64,000 bases of DNA, from assembly GCA_946998225.1 (NCBI GenBank), contig CAMPYH010000002.1, forward strand, positions 62,001-126,000. Direction: 5' to 3'. The notes beneath the pieces are model-generated. The model was not told the DNA's origin and ran no database searches. It saw nothing but the letters and a program-made list of their open reading frames with translations. Numbering within the stretch: position 1 is the stretch's first letter; each line of letters starts with the position of its first letter. The stretch comes from an uncultured Clostridiaceae bacterium (lineage in GTDB: Bacteria; Bacillota; Clostridia; TANB77; CAG-508). This document shows, piece by piece, positions 9,002 to 17,021 of this stretch. The translations under genes and the position numbers were made by a program.

Positions 9002-11014
9002 TTAGTTTTTTCCATATTTAGATATCTTAATTTGTTCTTCTATTTTTAAACTATCTAAATTATTTGTTTTTTCTTGTTTTATATTTATATTATCTATTAT
9101 ATTTTGATTTAAATTATTTTCTTCATCTCTTTTTTTATTAATCTTTTCTATATCTTTTACTAAGTTTTTATATATGTCTATATCTATATTTAAACCTTTT
9201 AAATCTAAACTAGATATATTTCCTTCTTTTATATTTAGTATATTATTTTTATCTTTAACTTTTTCTTTTTCCTCTTCTTTTATATCTTTAAATCTTAAAT
9301 ATGTATTATACCAAATATATTCTGAATAAGTTTTATCTGTATTTAAGAACTCTTTAAATATCTTAAACTTTTCTTCGGCTTTTTCCTCATTTATTTCATG
9401 CATTACATTATTAAGATATTTTGGATTAACTTCAGATATAGTTTTTAATATATATATTTTAAATATATCTGGTAAAGATAATTCTTTTAAATCTAATGTT
9501 TTATATATATTTAAAACTATCTTATATACATATAGCTGAAGTGTATTAAGATCATTAAGTGACTTTTGATCTTTTATACCTATTAGTATATTTTCTTTAT
9601 CTAATTTAATATGTCCAATTACTATAGCAGTATTTTCTTTACTAGACTTTATATCTTCATCTATTAATATTATTGGAAATTCATATTCTTTTAAATTTCT
9701 CTTTTTAACAAGAGTATTTAATTCTTCAGATTTAATTATTTCATCATCTATTTTATATATATTAAAGTCATATACCTTGTTTCCTTTTTTAGTTCCAATG
9801 TTTATATATTTATTATATGTAAATGTTCTAAATATTAGTGAATTTATATTTACTGGTATATTTTTGTTTTTCTTTCTATTTTCTAAAAATTCATTATATT
9901 CATTTTTAGATATTAGTTTACTTGTAAGTATATCATCTACCTTTTGATCTATTGAGATATTTTTAATAATATTACTGTTTTCAAGTATTAAGCTATATAT
10001 GCTAAAGAAGTTAATTAAATATTTTTTCTCATCTTCATCTATTTCTATATTTATTGAATCATTTAATCCTTTAAATACATCATCTATTGTTTGCTTTTTA
10101 TCTTCTTTGTTTAAAATAACTGGAGATAAAACATTATATAGATACTCTTTATTTATCTTTTCATCATTTTTAGTTTTAATAAATGGTATGTATTTTTTAA
10201 TCTCATCAAGCCAGCTTTTACTTTTTAATTTTTCTTTATATTTATTATTTAATTCAGGATCTATATTATCTTTTCCGTTTAAAAATCCTCTATCTAATTC
10301 ATTTAATAAAAATATATATGCTAAAAAGTCTTCTTCTTTTGAATAATCGTTTACAAAATTTAATGAATTAAGTACTCCTCCAAGTATATCTATATCAAAG
10401 ATATGTGTTTTGTCTTCTTCAAGAAGAATGCATCTATATTCAAAATTTCCCATATATGTAATTTCTGCTTTTGAATTTAGATATATTTCATAAGCTTTTT
10501 TTAATGTAGGAATAGATATATCTTTTAAATTAAGACTTTGTATTAATATTTTTGAAATAGATTTTTTATATATTTTATTTGCTTCATCATCTATCTCACT
10601 TTTATTAAATATTTGATTATATTTTAAAAATATATTAATTATTTCTTTTATCTCTTCTTTGTATTCATACATAGATTTAAATACTACTACTTTTTCGTCT
10701 TCAAGAAGTATACTTAATGTAAAGTTCGAAAACTCTTCGTTTACATTTTGTTTTTCTATCTTTTGAACAAGCTTTTTTTCTTTTATGTATTTAAGTATCT
10801 TATCTTTTTCTTTTATATTAGATTCATATTCCTTAAAACCCATATTTAAAACTTCTTTTTGCATATTTAATAAATAGTTTATTCCATTTAAATATAGCGG
10901 GAAAAGTTCACTTTTATATTTATATGTATAGATTCCTTTTTCAAAGTCTATTACTAGATTTTCTAGTATATTGATATTGTCATAAAGTGTAAAATTTATT
11001 TTTTTAATATCCAT
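9002..11014 (-). CDS. Large uncharacterised cytoplasmic protein paired with macro-like gene
   Basis: I do not recognise a family for this 670-residue protein. It is highly charged, rich in Lys, Glu, Ile, Asn and Leu, with no signal peptide or membrane segment. It appears as mixed alpha/beta blocks separated by helical stretches; residues 590-670 are low-complexity Lys/Asn/Glu/Ile and probably disordered or coiled. The gene begins 3 bases after the stop of the macro-domain-like gene, and its stop overlaps the ribosome binding site of rnhA, so expression is tightly coupled within the engB-smpB operon. The context (SmpB, EngB, RNase HI) hints at RNA or ribosome metabolism, but nothing in the sequence proves it. 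Confidence 0.7.
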   Translation of the reverse strand: MDIKKINFTLYDNINILENLVIDFEKGIYTYKYKSELFPLYLNGINYLLNMQKEVLNMGFKEYESNIKEKDKILKYIKEKKLVQKIEKQNVNEEFSNFTLSILLEDEKVVVFKSMYEYKEEIKEIINIFLKYNQIFNKSEIDDEANKIYKKSISKILIQSLNLKDISIPTLKKAYEIYLNSKAEITYMGNFEYRCILLEEDKTHIFDIDILGGVLNSLNFVNDYSKEEDFLAYIFLLNELDRGFLNGKDNIDPELNNKYKEKLKSKSWLDEIKKYIPFIKTKNDEKINKEYLYNVLSPVILNKEDKKQTIDDVFKGLNDSINIEIDEDEKKYLINFFSIYSLILENSNIIKNISIDQKVDDILTSKLISKNEYNEFLENRKKNKNIPVNINSLIFRTFTYNKYINIGTKKGNKVYDFNIYKIDDEIIKSEELNTLVKKRNLKEYEFPIILIDEDIKSSKENTAIVIGHIKLDKENILIGIKDQKSLNDLNTLQLYVYKIVLNIYKTLDLKELSLPDIFKIYILKTISEVNPKYLNNVMHEINEEKAEEKFKIFKEFLNTDKTYSEYIWYNTYLRFKDIKEEEKEKVKDKNNILNIKEGNISSLDLKGLNIDIDIYKNLVKDIEKINKKRDEENNLNQNIIDNINIKQEKTNNLDSLKIEEQIKISKYGKN

Positions 11015-11017
11015 AAA

Positions 11018-12202
11018 TTATCTTCCTCTCATAATTAAAATCTGAAGTGCTTTTTTAAATGTTCCATCTAATATCTCTCCAGATATTACTCCATCATGGT
11101 TTTTTTCTCTTTTATTTATATCTTCTAAATATTTAAGTATATCTTTTGTTTTAATATGCAGTGTATTTTTAGAATTTATATCATCTAATTTATCTAATTC
11201 AGATTTAATATATTTATATATATTAATATCTTTATTTTGTAGTGATATTATTTTTTCATCTTCCGGTCTAAAGGAGTTGTATTTATGTAGTTTATCAAAG
11301 ATGTTTGTTATTTCTCTTCCATATACAGGATACAGTCCATTATTATCTCTTTTTCTATCTTGCCATTTTACTGAGTCTTTAGATATATTAAGTACATCTT
11401 TTTTAAGGAAATTATATGTATTATAATATGAACCCTTCATGTATTTTTTAATATATAAATATTCATCATCATGTTTTGTAAGTATTATTACTTCATTTAA
11501 TATGTTCTTGTTTTCTTTTACAAATTCCATTACTTCATTTATAAATATATCTAAAGCAGTTTCAATATCCCAAAGATTTTGTCTCATTCTAATATTAGGT
11601 ATAACTATCTTTTTAATATCTTTTTCTTTAACAAGTTTAAATATATTTTTATATATATTTCTTAATATATTTTTATCTTCATATGAAGGCCACTTTTTGC
11701 CATTTAAATCTGGTGTAGATATAAATGCTATATATTTACCTGAATGTTTATCTGTAGATACAATAAATGCTTCATCTTCTCTTAAAAAGCTTTTATTTTC
11801 TTTTACTTTTTGGTATTCATCTATACCATAATATTCAAAAAAGTCCATTTCCAAAAATGCATCTGGGAAAAATGTATTTGATGTATCCCAAATTACCATA
11901 TCTGAATATATATCTGAAATCTTTTTATTATATTCAACAGTTATATAAAAATCTAAATCTTTAAAAGAGTTTTCTTTTTCATTATTTTTAGAAAATATAT
12001 TTTTATTATTTTTTTCCATTTGAATATCTTTCGTATCATCTCTTTTGATTTTTAAGATATTACTTTTGTTTATAAGCTGTACTTTTTTGTCTTGATCTTT
12101 AGCTTTAGCTTTTGCTTTTAATTCTCTTTCTTCTTTTATCTTATTTTTATTTTTTCTAATTTGCTTTCTATCTTTTTTATCTTTTGGATTATATCTTTTC
12201 AT
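11018..12202 (-). CDS. Divergent macro-domain-like protein with basic N-terminal tail
   Basis: The 394-residue protein starts with about 90 Lys-rich, probably disordered residues that could contact nucleic acid. Residues about 95-260 have the layout of a macro (ADP-ribose-binding) domain: a DMVIWDTSN strand-loop, a segment HSGKYIAFIST, a YKNIFKLVKE helix, a KKIVIPNI strand, an ETALDIFINEVMEFV helix and EVIILTKHDDEYLYI. Canonical NAAN and the glycine-rich phosphate loop are not conserved (DTSN remains), so ADP-ribose binding or hydrolysis is unproven. About 130 C-terminal residues are unassigned. The start codon overlaps the smpB stop (TAATG). Its partner is the large unknown gene just downstream. 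The fold assignment is from pattern reading and needs a profile search. Confidence 0.55.
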   Translation of the reverse strand: MKRYNPKDKKDRKQIRKNKNKIKEERELKAKAKAKDQDKKVQLINKSNILKIKRDDTKDIQMEKNNKNIFSKNNEKENSFKDLDFYITVEYNKKISDIYSDMVIWDTSNTFFPDAFLEMDFFEYYGIDEYQKVKENKSFLREDEAFIVSTDKHSGKYIAFISTPDLNGKKWPSYEDKNILRNIYKNIFKLVKEKDIKKIVIPNIRMRQNLWDIETALDIFINEVMEFVKENKNILNEVIILTKHDDEYLYIKKYMKGSYYNTYNFLKKDVLNISKDSVKWQDRKRDNNGLYPVYGREITNIFDKLHKYNSFRPEDEKIISLQNKDINIYKYIKSELDKLDDINSKNTLHIKTKDILKYLEDINKREKNHDGVISGEILDGTFKKALQILIMRGR

Positions 12203-12660
12203 TAAAACCTCTTTTTAATTCTATCTAATTTTCTCTTAACATCTCTTTTTGCCATATCTTCTCTTTTATCATAGAGCTTTTTACCTTTACCAAGTCCCAT
12301 TAATATTTTTACATTACTTCCTTTAAAATATAGCTTAATTGGAATAAAACTTAATCCTTTTTGTTTTATTAAATTTTCTATTTTAATTATTTCTCTTTTA
12401 TTTAAAAGAAGCTTTCTGTTTCTTGTAGGTTCTGGGTTAAACATTCCATTTTCATATGGTTTTATATACATATTTAAAATATATACTTCAAAGTTTTTAA
12501 TCATGCCATAAGAATCTTTTAAAGAAGTATTTCCACTTCTTATACTTTTAATTTCAGATCCTTTAAGAACTATTCCGCATTCTATTTCTTCTAATATATC
12601 ATAATTTCTATATGCATCAGAGTTTTTAATATCTTTTGGTTTTTTATCTTTACTACTCAT
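12202..12660 (-). CDS. smpB: SsrA-binding protein SmpB
   Basis: Binds tmRNA and delivers it to stalled ribosomes for trans-translation. The start at 12660 (MSSKDKK) gives 152 residues, the usual length, and has an AAAGGAC site; the in-frame ATG 30 bases upstream lies inside the preceding gene without such a site. Diagnostic sequences are NYDILEEIECGIVLKGSEIKSIR near the start of the OB-fold (given here as the short blocks ILEEIE and LKGSEIKS), the central LNMYI, and the C-terminal GKGKKLYDKR motif followed by a basic tail that enters the decoding site. No tmRNA gene lies in the window. It overlaps the small membrane protein gene by 8 bases. Confidence 0.95.
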   Translation of the reverse strand: MSSKDKKPKDIKNSDAYRNYDILEEIECGIVLKGSEIKSIRSGNTSLKDSYGMIKNFEVYILNMYIKPYENGMFNPEPTRNRKLLLNKREIIKIENLIKQKGLSFIPIKLYFKGSNVKILMGLGKGKKLYDKREDMAKRDVKRKLDRIKKRF

Positions 12661-12943
12661 AATATTTGTCCTTTGGTTTAGGCATTCCATATGTTCTTAT
12701 ATATTCATTTATGATATCTGCCGCTTTATTTAATGAATTTATCTTTACTATAATTGCAATTGCTAAAAATATTAAAGCTACAGCAAGTGATATACATACA
12801 ATTATTATAATTGCTGTTATATCTTTACTTCCGTCTGCAAATGCTGCGCTTTCTATTGCAAATATTTTTTCGTTTAAAAATACTAATATACTTATTAAAA
12901 TTACAATTACTTTTAATACTTTATTTTTAATATTACTCATCAT
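12653..12943 (-). CDS. Small membrane protein of unknown function
   Basis: The 96-residue product has a hydrophobic N-terminal segment (about 9-25) that ends in a possible signal-peptidase region (KIFAIESAAFA), a short polar stretch, then a very hydrophobic membrane helix (about 43-66) and a polar tail. I recognise no family. If the first segment is cleaved, the mature protein would be a single-span membrane protein with its tail inside the cell. It lies between engB and smpB with short gap and overlap, so it is co-transcribed and probably expressed. An AGGAGA site precedes the start. Confidence 0.65.
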   Translation of the reverse strand: MMSNIKNKVLKVIVILISILVFLNEKIFAIESAAFADGSKDITAIIIIVCISLAVALIFLAIAIIVKINSLNKAADIINEYIRTYGMPKPKDKYYE

Positions 12944-12952
12944 CTCTCCTTA

Positions 12953-13582
12953 TTATATCTTACCTAATAATATACTTTTTATTTCATTTAATATTGGTTT
13001 TTGAAGTTTGTCTAATTTGTCTCCTTTAAATGCTGATGAATATACAAAGATTGGACTAAATGAAATTCCAAGTACTTTTTTAATTTCTTCTAAATTTTTA
13101 TCTATCTCTTTTTGTTTTAATTTATCTGCTTTATTTAATATTATTATAAATGGTATATTAGATCTTTTAATGAAATCAAACATATGTATATCTTTTTCTG
13201 TAGGCATATGTCTTATATCTAATATATGGATTATTAATGAAATATTATGTCTATTTACAAGATAATGATTTATCCTATTAGATATTTCTGTTTCTTCCAT
13301 TTTACTCATCTTGCTATATCCATATCCAGGAAGATCTACTATATATGCTTTTTTATCTAGATTATAAAAGTTTAATTGTCTAGTTTTTCCTGGAGTATTG
13401 CTTGTCTTTGCTAGTTTTTTTCTTTTAAATATAGAGTTAATAAAAGAAGATTTACCTACATTAGATTTACCAGCAAGTACTATCTCGTAGTCTAGTGGGT
13501 CTGGAAGACCACTTAAATTAGATACAGATCTTTCAAATTCTATATTGTTTAAATTTATGTCTATTATTTCATCTTTTTCCAT
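12953..13582 (-). CDS. engB: Ribosome biogenesis GTPase EngB (YsxC/YihA)
   Basis: TRAFAC-class GTPase needed for assembly of the large ribosomal subunit. The 209-residue length is normal. G1 is GKSNVGKS (about 37-44), G2 is near SNTPGKTR, G3 is DLPGYG and G4 is NKAD; the G5-like YSSAFKG follows. It is the first gene of the minus-strand operon that continues through smpB to the flavoprotein gene. A promoter candidate lies just upstream at 13613-13641. An AGAAGGAA site precedes the start. Confidence 0.95.
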   Translation of the reverse strand: MEKDEIIDINLNNIEFERSVSNLSGLPDPLDYEIVLAGKSNVGKSSFINSIFKRKKLAKTSNTPGKTRQLNFYNLDKKAYIVDLPGYGYSKMSKMEETEISNRINHYLVNRHNISLIIHILDIRHMPTEKDIHMFDFIKRSNIPFIIILNKADKLKQKEIDKNLEEIKKVLGISFSPIFVYSSAFKGDKLDKLQKPILNEIKSILLGKI

Positions 13583-13612
13583 ACAAATTATTCCTTCTAT
13601 TTTATATCTTTT

Positions 13613-13641
13613 ATTATACTATTTTTTATATAATATTTCAT
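13613..13641 (-). promoter_or_regulatory. Promoter candidate for the engB operon
   Basis: On the minus strand ATGAAA and TATAAT are separated by 17 bases, ending about 30 bases upstream of the engB start. The -35 matches 4 of 6 consensus positions. It lies just beyond the serS terminator, where a new transcript is expected. Confidence 0.5.
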
Positions 13642-13659
13642 CTCTTATTTAGATATAAA

Positions 13660-13692
13660 AGAAAAAGAGTAATTTAAATTAATTACTCTTTT
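13660..13692 (-). terminator. Terminator of gltX-serS
   Basis: A 12-bp perfect stem (AAAAGAGTAATT paired with AATTACTCTTTT) with a short AT loop lies 12 bases after the serS stop, and the minus-strand transcript continues into TTCTTTTAT. It separates serS from engB. Confidence 0.75.
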
Positions 13693-13704
13693 CATTTTAA
13701 TATA

Positions 13705-14997
13705 TTATTTATTTTTATTTGGAATTAATTTTTCCATTCCACCTACATATGGTCTTAATGCTTTTGGTATATTAATACTTCCATCTTCATTATAATTGTT
13801 TTCAATTAAAGCAATAAGCATTCTAGGTGTTGCAACAACTGTATTATTTAAAGTATGTGCTAAATAGTTTTTATCTTCACCTTTAATTCTAATACCAAGT
13901 CTTCTACTTTGAGCATCTGTTAAATTTGAACAGCTTCCTACTTCAAAATATTTCTTTTGTCTTGGACTCCATGCTTCAACATCACAGCTTTTAGCTTTAA
14001 GATCTGTAAGATCTCCAGAACAGCACTCAAGTGTTCTTACAGGTATATCTAATGATCTAAAGAATTCTACAGTATAGCTCCAGAATTTATCATACCAATC
14101 CCAGCTATCTTCTGGTTCACATATACAAATCATTTCTTGTTTTTCAAATTGATGAACTCTATATAGTCCTCTTTCTTCTATACCATGTGCTCCTTTTTCT
14201 TTTCTAAAACATGGAGAATAAGATGTCATTGTTATTGGAAGTGATTCTTTTTTAATTAATTCATCTTTAAATCTTCCTATCATTGTATGTTCACTTGTTC
14301 CAATTAAATATAGATCTTCACCTTCAATTTTATACATCATTGCATCCATTTCTTCAAAGCTCATAACTCCATTTACAACATCTGCTCTCATCATAAATGG
14401 TGGAATTGAATAAATGAATCCTTTGTTTATCATAAAGTCTCTAGCATATGCTAAAACTCCAGAATGAAGTCTTGCAATATCTCCATCAAGATAATAAAAA
14501 CCTTCTCCAGCTACTCTTCTTGATGCATCAAAGTCTACTCCTTTAAATGTATCTATTATTTCAGAATGATATGGTATTTCATAATCTGGAACAAATGGAT
14601 CACCAAATTTTTCAACTTCAACATTTTCTGTATCATTTTTACCAACTGGTACATCATCTCTCATAATATTTGGTATTTTCATCATTATTTCAGTAATTTG
14701 TTCTGCTAAAACTTTATCTTGTTCTTCTAAGTCTTTAAGTGCATTATTTACACTACTTACTTCCTCTTTTATTTTTTCAGCTTCATCTTTTTTACCCATA
14801 CCAATTAATTTTCCAATTTCTTGGCTTTTATCGTTTCTTTCTTTTCTTAAAGCTTCTAGTTCTTTAAGATTTTCTTTATATCTATCATCTAGATTTATTA
14901 CTTCATCAACTAGTGGAAGCTTTTCATCTTGGAATTTTTTCTTTATATTTTCTTTTACCTTATCCGGGTTTGCTTTTAAAAATTTAATATCTATCAT
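13705..14997 (-). CDS. serS: Seryl-tRNA synthetase
   Basis: Class II synthetase that charges tRNA-Ser (and tRNA-Sec where present). The 430-residue length is normal. The N-terminal tRNA-binding helical arm covers about 28-105 (Lys/Glu-rich antiparallel coiled coil, including ALRKERND). The catalytic core carries motif 2 (SYSPCFRKEKGAHG context with R) and motif 3 (NTVVATPRMLIALIEN, read as TPRMLIALIE). The TSEHTMIG and SCSNLTDAQSRR blocks fit the serine-binding site. It is the second gene after gltX, 36 bases apart, and is followed by a strong terminator. No T-box leader was seen upstream of the pair. Confidence 0.96.
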   Translation of the reverse strand: MIDIKFLKANPDKVKENIKKKFQDEKLPLVDEVINLDDRYKENLKELEALRKERNDKSQEIGKLIGMGKKDEAEKIKEEVSSVNNALKDLEEQDKVLAEQITEIMMKIPNIMRDDVPVGKNDTENVEVEKFGDPFVPDYEIPYHSEIIDTFKGVDFDASRRVAGEGFYYLDGDIARLHSGVLAYARDFMINKGFIYSIPPFMMRADVVNGVMSFEEMDAMMYKIEGEDLYLIGTSEHTMIGRFKDELIKKESLPITMTSYSPCFRKEKGAHGIEERGLYRVHQFEKQEMICICEPEDSWDWYDKFWSYTVEFFRSLDIPVRTLECCSGDLTDLKAKSCDVEAWSPRQKKYFEVGSCSNLTDAQSRRLGIRIKGEDKNYLAHTLNNTVVATPRMLIALIENNYNEDGSINIPKALRPYVGGMEKLIPNKNK

Positions 14998-15033
14998 AAT
15001 CTAACCTATCCTATCATTATATTTTTAATCTAC

Positions 15034-16728
15034 TTATAGATTAATAAACTTATCTACTCTTTTTGTAGTTTCATCTTTTTTAAGTACTTTAATTATTTCA
15101 TATAAATCTGGGGTTCTCGACTTTCCAGTAAGTACTACACGTATATATCCCGACACATCTCCAACATGACCTTTATATGCTTCTTTGTTTTTCTTAAATT
15201 CTTTTATCTCTTTTGCATATCCAAATTCAAAAGATAATTCTTTTATTTTATTAAACCATGTTTCTTTATCGTTATTAAAATCTAAGTATTTATCTATATA
15301 TGTTTTAACGATATTTTCTATTTCAGATTTTTTCTCTTTACTTAATTCTTCTTTAAATTCATAATCTTCTATTGTCTTAACATTTTTTTCAAATTCATCA
15401 GGATACATATATATAATCGAGTCTTTTACATCAGACCATTTAGCTATATCTTTTCTTCTTCCACTTTCTCTTTCAATGTTTAATATTTCAAGTGAATACT
15501 CTTTATTATTATTTAATAAATCATATAGCTCTTTATCATAAATGGATGCCCATTTTAATGTATAATTATATACTTCTTCTTTATTTAATCTAGCTACAAT
15601 ATCTTTAGATACATTTAAAAGTTTTGTCATATCAAATAAAGCACCAGATACATTCATCTTAGTTATATCGATTTTAAATTCTGAAAGAGGTTTATCTTCA
15701 TTTTCTTTTCTCCACATTTCAAAACTTGGATTAATAATATTATATAAATATTCTTTAACTGCATCTACAGGAATACCTTCCTCTTTGTAATATGAAGCGG
15801 CAGATTCTGGATCTTTTCTTTTACTTAATTTTCTTCTATTACCATTATCTAGTTTTAAAAGAGGTGCAACATGTGCATATTTTAATCTTTCAAATCCTAA
15901 TACATCAAAAAGTTGTAAATGTAGCGGCACAGATGGAAGCCATTCATCTGATCTTGTAATCATAGTAACGCCCATAAAATGATCGTCGATTGCATGTGCA
16001 AAGTGGTATGTTGGTAGTCCATCTTTTTTAATAATAACTATATCTAAAATATTTTCTGGAAATTCAACTTTTCCTTTAATTAAATCATTATGTACTATCT
16101 TTTTATCCATTTGACCAGGGCTTTTAAGTCTAATTACAGGCTCTAGTCCTTCTTCCATTAATTTTATAGCTTCATCTACGTCCATGTCTCTGTATTTTGC
16201 CCATCTACCATAAATTCCAATAGGTTCCTTGTTTACAGCTTGAAGAGCTCTTACTTCATTCATCTCATCTTCCGTCATAAAGCAAGGATAAGCAAGACCT
16301 TCTGAAAGTAATTTTTTAGCAAAAGCCTCATAAATTTCTTTTCTTTTACTTTGTATATATGTACCATAATTTCCTTTTTCAGAAATTTCACCATCTTTAA
16401 AATCTAATGGACCTTCATCTGGAAATATATTAAAATCTTTTAATGAATTAATTATTTCTTCAATACCATCTTCTACTTCTCTTTTTTGATCTGTATCTTC
16501 AATTCTTAATATAAATACACCGTCTGTTTCTTTTGCAATCTTTTCACTAATTATTGCTGTATAAAGTCCACCAATGTGAATAAAGCCTGTAGGGCTTGGT
16601 GCAAATCTTGTAACTTCAGATCCTTCTTTTAATTCTCTTTTAGGATATTTTAATACATATTCTTCCCAGTTTTTAGCATTAGGGAAAATATATTCTGCTA
16701 ATCTTTTAAAATCTTCTTTAGTATTCAT
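15034..16728 (-). CDS. gltX: Glutamyl-tRNA synthetase
   Basis: Class I synthetase that charges tRNA-Glu and, in many Gram-positives, tRNA-Gln for later amidation. The ATP-binding HIGH motif is seen as FIHIGGL (about 47-53) within RFAPSPTG, and KMSKS appears as KLSKRK (about 268). At 564 residues it is longer than usual bacterial GltX (470-500); the extra length lies at the N-terminus (about 38 residues before RFAPSPTG) and in charged segments of the anticodon-binding half. The start has an AAGGAG site. A good promoter is at 16751-16779. Because the sequence cannot separate discriminating from non-discriminating enzymes, specificity is left open. Confidence 0.93.
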   Translation of the reverse strand: MNTKEDFKRLAEYIFPNAKNWEEYVLKYPKRELKEGSEVTRFAPSPTGFIHIGGLYTAIISEKIAKETDGVFILRIEDTDQKREVEDGIEEIINSLKDFNIFPDEGPLDFKDGEISEKGNYGTYIQSKRKEIYEAFAKKLLSEGLAYPCFMTEDEMNEVRALQAVNKEPIGIYGRWAKYRDMDVDEAIKLMEEGLEPVIRLKSPGQMDKKIVHNDLIKGKVEFPENILDIVIIKKDGLPTYHFAHAIDDHFMGVTMITRSDEWLPSVPLHLQLFDVLGFERLKYAHVAPLLKLDNGNRRKLSKRKDPESAASYYKEEGIPVDAVKEYLYNIINPSFEMWRKENEDKPLSEFKIDITKMNVSGALFDMTKLLNVSKDIVARLNKEEVYNYTLKWASIYDKELYDLLNNNKEYSLEILNIERESGRRKDIAKWSDVKDSIIYMYPDEFEKNVKTIEDYEFKEELSKEKKSEIENIVKTYIDKYLDFNNDKETWFNKIKELSFEFGYAKEIKEFKKNKEAYKGHVGDVSGYIRVVLTGKSRTPDLYEIIKVLKKDETTKRVDKFINL

Positions 16729-16750
16729 TTTTTCTCCTTAAATTTATATA

Positions 16751-16779
16751 AGTATATATTATTTGAAGCTTTTATTCAA
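16751..16779 (-). promoter_or_regulatory. Promoter of gltX-serS
   Basis: TTGAAT and TATACT are separated by exactly 17 bases on the minus strand, ending 22 bases upstream of the gltX start. The short leader leaves no room for a T-box. Confidence 0.7.
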
Positions 16780-16926
16780 TTAAATGCATTAAATACAAGT
16801 TTTTTTACTTTAATTAAATATTTATAAAACAAAAAATCATTCCAAATAAATAAACAATAAAAAAATAGATTAATAATAAAAGATTTAATGTATAAAAACA
16901 AATTAATAGAAAATAAAATTAATGAT

Positions 16927-16958
16927 AAAAGAAAAGTTAAAAAATTAACTTTTCTTTT
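16927..16958 (-). terminator. Terminator of the RNase J gene
   Basis: A 14-bp perfect inverted repeat (AAAAGAAAAGTTAA / TTAACTTTTCTTTT) with a four-base loop lies about 60 bases beyond the RNase J stop. It is rich in A-U pairs, and the 3' arm itself supplies the T-rich tail. Confidence 0.65.
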
Positions 16959-17021
16959 TTTCATTATATTTAATGTTCATATTAATATTAATAATTGTAT
17001 AAATTAATTTCATTTATAATA

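Noticed and set aside
8411..9049. A 212-codon plus-strand frame opposite rnhA
   Set aside because: It is a shadow of RNase HI and its tail, with low-complexity Ser/Leu/Phe composition.
16776..16964. A 62-codon hydrophobic frame after the RNase J gene
   Set aside because: It starts inside the RNase J terminator hairpin and has only the Phe/Leu/Ile composition of AT-rich DNA.
16729..17021. A T-box leader in front of gltX
   Set aside because: The promoter is only 22 bases upstream of the start and no T-box sequence or specifier stem is seen.
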